64,000 bases of DNA from Branchiostoma lanceolatum (lineage: Eukaryota > Chordata > Leptocardii > Amphioxiformes > Branchiostomatidae): NCBI RefSeq assembly GCF_035083965.1, contig NC_089723.1, positions 7,773,501 through 7,837,500 on the forward strand. Direction: 5' to 3'. Position numbers and translations under genes: made by a program. Shown here in pieces: positions 55,560 to 64,000 of this stretch (positions within the stretch are counted from its first letter, which is position 1; every line of letters starts with the position of its first letter). Under the pieces are notes generated by a model. That model was not told the DNA's origin, searched no databases, and saw only the letters and a list, made by a program, of their open reading frames with translations.

Positions 55560-57640
55560 CAAGGTCGCGGCCGGAGGTTACTGGGGAATGGCGGTCACAG
55601 GACCGGCTGGCCACTAGGAGTGTGATTCGTCAGACTACTATTGAACCCTACTATGATTTTATCCATGTCGATGTCAGTCAAATTGTAAAAGATAATGTAA
55701 TCAGTTTAGCGGTGTGTGTGCATATAGCAAACAATCTTTCGTTGTTTTGTGAATGGTTGGGTCTTTACATAAATGGATGCAGACAATGGTGTGACAGTTA
55801 ACCAGCTACTCACAAGGTAGTGGCCTTCCTATTTGTCTTTTTCTACCAGTAATTAAAATTTAATTCAGCTTTCAAAGCAAACACCAGTTCTCAGTATAGG
55901 ACACAGATATTTTCTTGTACTTCATGCATGCGATAAAGTGGTCCAAATAACTCTAAATTGGCAAGAAGAAAACCAACAAATTGACCATGAACGAATATTC
56001 ACCTGACTTTAATCCCTTCTGTTTAATGTGTGTATCAACTGCAGCACCATACCACATGCAAATGAGGCATGTGATCATCCAATCACCTTAGAGCTTTCTT
56101 CCTTTCCACTGAAAAAGACAATTTCCATGACAAAAAGGAGCAGCTTAACAAAATCTAGCTAGCATTTCTACCGGATGGGTGAACATTCACTACTTACTAC
56201 AGTATGTTTCAAAGGTACTACATACAGAAGAAGCTACCTGAACCAACATTGCAAGTTATATATAATTGAAGAGATTCTTGGTCTGATGTGACCTACCATA
56301 TAGTGTCACAGTCACAACATACTGTTTGTTGCAAACTGCACAGATAGTATGCACTGGATTGGACAGCATACAACACATTGGTAGGTAAACTACTGCTAAC
56401 AGCGATGTGATGTTTGACTGAAAACTACAAGCTACAAGCACTTGCACTAATGCAAAGGAATCTAGTTTACAATACATCCTTAATGTCTGTAACTAATCAT
56501 CAAGACTAAATTACTACATTGACAAAGGCTATATTTGCTATACATTGTTACTTGCCTGTTGATATTATGAAATTAATTTATGGAAACAAAAGTGCATACA
56601 AAAATCCGATTTCAATTTTCACAAGTAAATGTGCACATACAATGTATGATAACATGGTTAAACATTTTCCTTTACAAATCCTAGTAAGCACATGTACATT
56701 AAAGATTATATACATATCTGAAGTCCCAGGGCACCATAGAACTATCATACAACAGAAACAACATTTGTTCAGTCACATCGATATCTTCACTGTCAAAAGA
56801 CACACTAACAACAACACATCTCACACAACACATGTATGTGTAGACTTTTAACAGTTCAACTTGCACCATATCGGAACAGCAATATAGATACATCACAGTG
56901 AGAATGTTTTTCTACTACTAGCTCCAGTCTGAAGCGCGGTCTACAATACTATATCCTAAAAACATTCTCTTTCTCACAATGTTCGTCAACCTTTTAACAT
57001 GTTCTAGTAGCCTGTGGAGTGAAATGCAGTACAATTCTGCACGTTGACATACATTTTACCAATAAAAGTATCCCTGCGTCTATTGGGGGCAAGCATGGGC
57101 CTTTAAAATCTTTCGAAGCATTGCCACCTTTTCCAAAAGGCTCGATCAACCTTTCCACCAATATGTGTAGCATTTTGTGACATCACATTCTTGTATTACA
57201 TCTGTATTTCACTTGGAGCGTGTGTCTTTCTGTTTCAACTTTCAAGTACACATTTTCAAAAGTAAGGACCGGCGAATGTGACTTCTTATTTCTCAGAATT
57301 TTACATGAACATGATGCTATGCAGCAATGAGGGTGATCATGTGAAAACATAAAAATTTATCTAAAAAGACCTCTTTCTGGAAAATTACCGTAACCTTTGG
57401 TCTGCTGCAAAGTCAAAATTGTATTGACCTCTTCTGTACGTTTCTTACAACATGTGTTGTGCGGTTAAATTTCTTGGACCCTATTGCATTTTCTGCCATT
57501 TCCATGTATGTCCTTGTGTGTTGTACATTTCTCTCTGGCCAAAAGTTTAAATGGGAGAAATTCATAAAAAATGTCTAATTCATGTGGTCGAAAATCTGCA
57601 AAAAAACTTTGAAATTCATAACTTGACCTGAAAGTTTCTT
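55560..57640. other. No gene seen; possible 3' UTR of the basigin-like gene
   Basis: No exon or element ends identified. The minus-strand gene ends at 57790, so part of this may be its 3' UTR. Confidence 0.35.
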
Positions 57641-57789
57641 ATTGCTCATCCGGAAGACCGCTTTCAGCAAAAAAAAAAAAGGAATATTCTTTAGAAAAAA
57701 AATCAGCTTGCAACTTTCCATGTACAACTGCCACATACATTGCTGAGGACCTTATACCACACACTACTGAGTGGTGCCAAGGGAGCCCA

Positions 57790-60700
57790 CTATGCATTAA
57801 CGTTACGTAGTCGCACATCACTCTCATCTTTCTCCACGCCTTTCTCGTTGGTAGCACTGTTGGACTTCTTCTTACTGTTACAAGAAGAAAGGGGAAGAAA
57901 ACATCTTAGTCTTCCAATCAATTAGAACTTAACACGTCCTTCAAGGTTAGACATCCAGGTAATAAGATAAGCCAAAAGACAGTTACTCAAGTAACTGGAT
58001 AAAATTTTAAAACAGACGCTGTCTTTCGTCAGTCACTGATGAAAGACAACGGATGGCTGTCTGAAACATCTGACTGCTTCAAAATCTTATCAAGTTGCTT
58101 GAGTAACTGTCTTTTGGCATAATCAGAACTTTACCCATTCAAAACATCTAGTAGTAGGAAACTTGAAGTATTTTTTAACAGGAGAGACATATAATACCCT
58201 TGCTCATCACCATCATATTGATCTAGCTATTGAAGGTCAAAGTCTTAAGCTATACTAACTCTCATTGGCACAACACCTCTGTCCTTCTAGGATACTACAT
58301 TTTGTATACTTGATGCTTTTAAACTGTACATGTATGTCTTTTAGTTTTACACATGCTGTTTCATTCTCAAGTGAAGCACAAAGTATACAAATGGAAGGAA
58401 CAAATATTAGATGTACTTACACAGGAGCATCATCATCATCATCTTCTGTAAATGAAAAAGGAGAAAATTAGGATTATTCAATGTTGCCTTTCTCACTACA
58501 AGAGACCCACATTAGAACACTATACTACACTGTCCAAATACCTGTCTCAAAGTCTGTCTATGGCAAAAGCTACTTTTCCCAGACTTCCTGGGGACCCACA
58601 CACTTTTAAAACTAATGTACACTGCTATCTCCTTACTTCTAGAACTTAGATCAGTGCCTGGTATTGACAAAATCTCACCTTACACCGAACAATGGAAAAA
58701 AACCCAGAAAAAAACATGCATGACAACCTTGAGCACACTTGAGAAAATGTTGTTTCAAATCATTTTAACGATACATACACGTACACACACACATTATATG
58801 CATATATATATATACCTCATAACTACAAATTACATCTAAATGATGAACATGCAGTCCATAAGCACATAACAGTTCAACCTGGAAAGATGCAAATTAAGAA
58901 ATGTGGGCGGAGAAGAAAAACGTGAACAGTGAAAGTTTTCTGCCATTGTCTGGCTATGTAGTTGAAGGGGATATAAGTACTGATGAAGTAGTTTCAAGCT
59001 CATTTTATACCAGGCTATAGTAATCCAAAACTGCATGAATTGAATGACCTTTGACTGTAATGGTAAGTGTGAAAACTAACCAATGATATGTCATATGTCA
59101 TACGACAGGAAAAAGAAAAGTGGATTCATTTCACGGCTTAGGCTATTTAGGGCAGTGTTTCCCTCAGACTGACGGCCGTAGGCCGTCCAAGGAGGGCCAA
59201 AGGCGCGTGGACTGAAATTACAGCGGTAGAAATACGTTTCTTTCTCAAGTTTATCTTTTTATATCCTGGTAGAAATGAAACTGTTCAATGGCTGATCCTT
59301 CAATACAAATTCTTATGAGGTTTTCGGCTTTCAATTGTGCTACGCCCGCGTTCGCAGGACAAGAATAGTTAATGTACACAATGTAGAAAAAATATGACAG
59401 AAGGATGCTTGTATAAAAGACCAACTTGCATCTTGAAAAACGAGTTTTTAATGATTTCAAAATATGCGAAAGGTGCCAACATCTATTGTTTTCAAGCATA
59501 ACAATACCAAACAAACATAGGAACGTGATTTTTTGACGATGGACGGCGTCCTTACGCCCACAGCTTCAGTGGAAAACACAAAATACCGGTGCAAATTTTT
59601 TGTTTTTCTAACGGCTTCTTGGCAAAATGTGTGTCAGAATTTTTCAGAGTGGACGGCCTCTGTCTGCGTTCAGGCCGTCCCAAGCTAGACAAGGCTGTCA
59701 TTTGACGGGAAGACGCCCCTCTGGCGGAAACACTGATTTAGGCTATTCACAAGTTACTGTGATAAGGGTTAATGTATGTGTGTATGGCAAATGAAATCAG
59801 TACACTCGCAGCAGGCAGAAAAAGTACACAACACCATGCTGAAAGAAGATAGAAGGCACCTCGACCAGGGGAAACGAGACGTTGGACCAGCGCTTTCCTG
59901 ACTGTCCGGTCTATCTCTATTACTGCGGGAAGTAGAGGCACCCAGGTTCAAGGGAACTGGCCAGGCAGAAAATGATAGCAGAACAGAAGAGTCATGTGTG
60001 AAATGTTCCTAGTCAAAGTAAACCCCAAGGTAGACAGTACATATATAGGCTCACAGACTTTTTGATATCCCAAAGCCATAACGTTTTTTTGTGTGTTCGA
60101 TAACTCCGCATTGTGCCATATCTTTCTGTACCCCCCTCCCAACTTTGGGGTTCACTTTGAAAGGCAACAAAAATAAAAAAGGGCAAGGAAAAAACTGAAA
60201 CACATAAAAGGACAAAGAGAAAAGTACATGGTGTATGACAAAACAATTCAGAGGGCAGCACGTTTAACAAAACAGAAGTGAAGAAAGTAATTGTGCATGA
60301 ATAAAGAAAAAGTCTATTACTACCCTGGAATCCAGAGCATATGTACCGCGCTCCGAGTTACCCGGGCCTACCCGTCCGCACCCCCCGAAGATCTACCCCG
60401 CCCCACTATCCGCTAGCCACCCAAACTCCGCAGCCGTACAAAGGCCGTTCCAGAGTATTGGGTAGAGCGGAGCCTGTTTGGCTAGCGGGAAGTGGGGCGG
60501 GGTACGTTGTCAGGCCAGCGGGAGGGTAGGTCCGAGGAAGCTCCGGGTGCGGGCCGGTGTAGGTCCGGGGAAGCTTGGTACAATTGCTCTGGATTCCAGG
60601 GTAGTCTATTAAAGGCCCTATAAACCAAGTTTCCTCACCGTCATCGGCATCGTCGTCAGACTTCCTCTTCTCGAAGTAGAAGATAATGGCCACCAGAAGG

Positions 60701-62678
60701 ATCACTTCAACCAGGATGCCTAGGAAGGGCCACAGAGCTGCAAGGCGATCTGTAGGAAAGACACAAAGTGGATACATTTAGAGAGAGAAATGGTTTATTG
60801 TTTCATGATCATATTAAAAAAAGCCATTGCAGCACAAGTGCTGAATTGCAGCCTTTGTACAAATGTCCGTCTTTTACATGTACTCAGGACTTAAAAGGCA
60901 TTACTCATTAAATAAAAGTGTTTCAATAGGATTATACGTCTACGATAAGTCCATCTAAAACACATGTAAAACACAGACATTCAGCAGCAGTCGTTTAAAA
61001 GGCGAATGCAGTATGGTAATGTACTGTTTGCCATGCGCTGTGTACGACACTTAAACTGTGATAGATTGGTACTGTTTCTGAGTGTTCTGTTGTGGACATC
61101 CGCCCTTCGTGATGGTAGCCAAGCACGGTATCTGTCACTACCTATGAGAGACCGAGCAAACTTTAGGCCAAGTTCGTCACGTCTGGCATCTAACCTAGAA
61201 AGGCCAGTGATGTCCAGAGCCGTCTGGTAACAGTCGTGTTCGGAGCCAAGAATTGCTCTTAGTGATCGTTTCTGCACTCGTTCTATCTTCGTTGACAGAT
61301 CTCTGGTCAGCCCAGGATGCCATATCACGCACGCATACTCCAGGACAGGCCAGATTTAACTACAGGATTGAATCTCTCACACTTTCAATATAGTAATGTA
61401 GAAGCCCATTAAAGATATATTATCTGGCAACAAGCAGTTTGGTGGGATTAGCTCGACAAAACCACTTGAGGTCTCATTCATGAGTTTTTCGCCCCATAGG
61501 TTTAGATGTTATAGTACGTGTTTTACATGGCCGCGTTCGTAATGAAGCTATAGGAAATGCACCAAGGTCATTCATTCTATGTTGAGCACATTTACCCTAG
61601 ATTAAGTGAAAAAATTGCCAACTACCAGTAGGCATTTAAATCTATTACGAACTGCACAATTGTACACCCCGCAAAAGGCACTTTCCAGCTGTAATTACTA
61701 AGCGGATGACCGCATCACTCAAACTGCAGGGCTGTGCTCATCCGACCTCGAGCACGGCTGCAGAACTTTACCTCCTGATTTCTTCAGCTACAAACAAGCT
61801 TTCATCAATTTGACGCTTGAGATCAGCTGGGCTAGCTAAAAGGGATTTTCCCACCAATGTGTATTCATGTGAGTGAGTTATTAGGGATGTCCCTGTTGCT
61901 CAACTGGTAGAAGCCTCACAGTTGAGCCCATATTTCCAATTAGTTGGTAACTTGGAGACCCCAACTCAAGTCTCGGAGTCAGGACATCTCAGTAGGGGCT
62001 GCACTGTGCTCGAGGATGTTAAAGGGAAAGGGCTAGCAAGTTAGCAACCCCTCCCAAGGAAACTTACTGCACTGTAACACGAACCAGACTGTTCAAACCA
62101 ACCAATTACCATACACTGTGTGACGTCTGTAATAGTTGTTCTGTTATTTTAATTCTACCGAATATGTGCCGTTTCGTGTGAAATTGATCTGTATTGTTAT
62201 AGTTGCGTTATTTTTAAACTGATGTGAGTAAAACGTACTTCAGCCACAGGGCTGCAAAGTTTTACATGAATAAACCATTCATTCATTCATGTGCCATTAG
62301 GTGCTACAAGGGTCTGAACGAACATACGTATGGCAAATCACTCATAATCTTTATTCGTATTCAGATCATACAGAAGTACAGATACAGAAATTCGAGTATA
62401 ATGACCGTGCCTTCGCATGGATTTGTTTAGGGTGGATGACAGGTTGCGAATCTGAGACCCACACACTTTGGGCATCCGTCTTCTCCAGTGGCACCAACGA
62501 ACATATGAATGAGTGAGTAATTGACTACCGGTACATACCCTTTACCCTCAGCAGAACATCCAAGGTGGCCGAGCCAATGCTGTTTTCGGCACTGCAAGTG
62601 TAGGTTGCCCTGTCGCCCATTTCCAAGTCGGTGATTCTGAGGTTTGCTGCACCATCATCATCCATGAAAAGGCTCATT
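57790..62678 (-). CDS. BSG/NPTN: Basigin/neuroplastin-type immunoglobulin membrane protein, 3' part
   Basis: Exons in gene order: 62678-62539, 60749-60639, 58445-58421, 57874-57790; phases fit throughout. The first holds the C-terminal half of an Ig domain ([20 protein letters not shown], with the YxC strand-F motif). The second gives LAALWPFLG and a membrane helix with a buried Glu ([15 protein letters not shown]) then basic FEKRK, the signature of basigin, neuroplastin and embigin. A 25-base microexon adds five Asp, and the last exon ends RLRNVNA, like the xxRQRN tails of vertebrate members. These proteins chaperone monocarboxylate transporters and plasma-membrane calcium pumps at the cell surface. 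The first Cys and Trp of the Ig domain and upstream domains lie beyond the right edge. Confidence 0.92.
57964..58124. mobile_element. Inverted-repeat element, relative of 45514-45878
   Basis: Arms AAGATAAGCCAAAAGACAGT, then 'tactcaagtaactggat', are mirrored at the right end (ACTGTCTTTTGGCATAATC). It lies between the last two exons of the basigin-like gene. Confidence 0.72.
59153..59735. mobile_element. hAT-like MITE, CAGTGTTTCC ends
   Basis: 583 bp bounded by CAGTGTTTCCCTCAGA and TCTGGCGGAAACACTG. The 8-bp duplication ATTTAGGG/ATTTAGGC (7/8) flanks it, as expected for hAT. 'GGCCGTCC' motifs occur near both ends. No transposase frame. Confidence 0.82.
60321..60603. mobile_element. Fold-back element (TACCCTGGAATCCAGAGCA)
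   Basis: Perfect 19-bp ends TACCCTGGAATCCAGAGCA and inverse, with GC-rich imperfect arms. Flanks GTCTATTAC and GTCTATTAA match 8/9. It ends 35 bases from the donor side of the basigin-like transmembrane exon. Confidence 0.82.
60787..61390 (-). pseudogene. LINE fragment: C-terminal end of reverse transcriptase ORF and 3' UTR
   Basis: Minus strand reads [19 protein letters not shown], then [14 protein letters not shown], and LGLKFARSL, the standard C-terminal thumb-side motifs of non-LTR retrotransposon ORF2 proteins, ending at a stop (60981-60983). A 3' region with AATAAACCATT follows. The 5' remainder is missing, as usual for truncated LINE copies. It lies in an intron of the basigin-like gene, same orientation. 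Confidence 0.8.
61880..62100 (+). repeat. SINE-like repeat with tRNA-like head
   Basis: 'ctgttgctcaactggtagaa' resembles an A box and 'gagaccccaactcaagtctc' a weak B box; a conserved-looking body with 'gtaggggctgcactg' follows. Only one copy in the window, so the call is tentative. Confidence 0.4.
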
Positions 62679-62719
62679 CTACGGGCAGGATTTACAAAGA
62701 GGTACATTGTCAAATTTAT

Positions 62720-63125
62720 TTATTTAGATTTACCACATTTGTGGAAGGATTGACATAACAGGTGAACTATCACCTTTTCAAGATGTCATCCCAGACCAGA
62801 CTGTAAGGTTTGGACCATCGCACACCGGGGCATGCCCCTACTCTTTTTCGAAAGGTGTGGTGGGTTCTTTAATGTGCGCGGGGTGTGGCTCTCCCCAAAC
62901 ACGGGACCTCCATTTAACGTCCTATCCGAGGGACGTTCCTAACCCTAGATGAGCTAGGTACTCATTTACACCTGAGTGAAGTGAGGAAAGTCGTGTTAAG
63001 TGCCTTTCCCAAGGGCACAACGTCGGGGCGCAAGTCCGGACATGTCACTGGGCACACCGGGATACGAACCGGGGACCCATTGTTTGACAGCCGAGTGATC
63101 TACCACTGCGCCACACGGACGCCAC
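62720..63125 (-). repeat. tRNA-derived SINE, family A, well preserved
   Basis: Minus strand head GTGGCGCAGTGGTAGATC (A box) and GGTTCGTATCCC (B box), core 'cctcacttcactcagg' and tail AAATAAATAAATTTGA. It is nearly the same as 30648-31035, indicating recent activity. Confidence 0.85.
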
Positions 63126-63178
63126 ACAAATGATGGAACAATGAAAACTAAGCAGCTATGTAATGTTTCTAAAAATTA

Positions 63179-63390
63179 CTGAAAATGCAGAAATGTTCGC
63201 GGTGGTTTTATGTTCGCGGTTTTCGCGGCGACAGTTTCACCGTAAACTTGAAACCACCGCAAACATTTTTGTGTAATACTGTAACAGTATGTGACTGTAG
63301 CGCTACCGCGACCTTAAAACCACAGCGAACACTCCATTTTCGCCTTAGCGCGAAATAAATACCACATGAACTTAAATGCATTTACAGTAC
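63179..63390. mobile_element. MITE-like element 'TTCGCGGTGGTTTTA'
   Basis: Close copy of 13435-13646 in the same orientation, with the same terminal words (AAATGCAGAAATGTTCGC, CTTAAATGCATTTACAGTA). Confidence 0.6.
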
Positions 63391-63425
63391 AATGACAGAT
63401 GCAGAACACAGCACATCATCATTAT

Positions 63426-63794
63426 CAGGGCTCGAAATTCATTTTTGGAAATAGGTGCACCCAACCAAAGAAATGACGTGCACAGAAAGAATTTTGGGTG
63501 CACCACATAAACTTAAGTTGAATGTCAGCAAAACATAAGTTTAACGCTACTGCCTCTCTTGAGAAATCTCAACCAAGCAATACATCAAATAAAGTACGCC
63601 AAAAGGTTATATTGCTTTTTCTGATACTTTAAAATTTCAAGAATATTCTGTATACTAGTCTAGCATACAAGAGAACCTTTACTGAATAGAGTACAAAAAT
63701 ATCTATGTGCACCCACAGTCAAAAATTATATTAGGTGCACAGCTCCAATTTCGGGTGCACACAGGTGCACATGCACCCAGTATTTCGAGCCCTG
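63426..63794 (-). mobile_element. hAT-like MITE, family CAGGGCTCGAAAT
   Basis: Inverted relative to the copies at 7165 and 9860. Flanks ATCATTAT and ATCATGCT match 6/8, consistent with an 8-bp hAT duplication. A further end (CAGGGTTCGAAAT) starts at about 63953 and runs off the window. Confidence 0.7.
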
Positions 63795-64000
63795 ATCATG
63801 CTCAAGAATATTGGCCTGAATAACTTACAAATCTAGTAGATCAAAAACATTTTATATGAGTAATCTTGTATTCAAAATTTTTGTGTCACCAATAAGACAG
63901 CAAAAGATTACCCTGTGCAACTTTTTTGTCCTTGGACTCTTATCCAGTAAGCAGGGTTCGAAATACAATTAAGCAACTTGCAATATGCAAGCGATTTTCA

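Noticed and set aside
60406-60600. GC-rich block as a CpG promoter of the basigin-like gene
   Set aside because: It is the interior of a fold-back element with clear ends and target duplication.

Overview
This is metazoan nuclear DNA, most likely from a lancelet (Branchiostoma, amphioxus). Genes are split into short exons with GT-AG (one GC-AG) introns, and about half of the window is small interspersed repeats. The recognisable genes are chordate-type single-copy versions of vertebrate families: AGMO, one PAR-bZIP factor related to TEF/HLF/DBP, one basigin/neuroplastin, and a mucin/SEA receptor phosphatase-like gene. The species call is an inference from gene content, intron style and repeats such as TAACGTTA and tRNA-derived SINEs. 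It was not tested against a database.

Layout. (1) 1-16.2 kb, minus strand: the 5' part of a receptor protein tyrosine phosphatase-like gene. It has a signal peptide exon at 16.2 kb, one large Ser/Thr/Pro-rich plus SEA-like exon at 11.1-12.7 kb, a transmembrane exon at 9.6 kb, three cytoplasmic exons, and then leaves the window on the left before the catalytic core. A GC-rich promoter-like block with a palindromic CRE lies at 3.1-3.4 kb. (2) 16.2-26 kb: no gene recognised; repeats, with a possible upstream non-coding exon and a duplicated CCAAT-box promoter at 24.2-24.6 kb. (3) 26.0-28.7 kb, minus: an unrecognised four-exon gene (364 codons) followed by a broken, spliced-looking copy of its own 3' end. 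(4) 29.96-39.97 kb, plus: a complete 12-exon AGMO gene (448 codons), head-to-head with gene 3. (5) 40.1-42.4 kb: a young non-autonomous LTR retrotransposon with 221-bp LTRs, inserted into a fold-back element. (6) 42.5-49.7 kb: repeats only. (7) 49.8-53.2 kb, plus: a complete four-exon PAR-bZIP gene (280 codons). (8) 53.2-57.8 kb: nothing coding recognised. (9) 57.8-62.7 kb, minus: the 3' part of a basigin/neuroplastin-type gene, whose 5' exons lie beyond the right edge.

The mobile fraction is the most distinctive part. At least a dozen short fold-back (long inverted repeat) elements with unrelated stems share either a TAGCCT end or a TCTCCAAGCAGA end and are mostly flanked by 9-bp target duplications, several of them exact. 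They look like a Mutator-like fold-back group. hAT-like MITEs (CAGGG and CAGTG ends), Tc1/mariner-like MITEs (TA duplications), tRNA-derived SINEs, LINE 3' ends and local satellites (113, 172 and 194-197 bp units) fill introns and spacers, in places within a few bases of splice sites. The genes do not form an operon or one pathway; they are independent loci, with genes 3 and 4 possibly sharing a divergent promoter.
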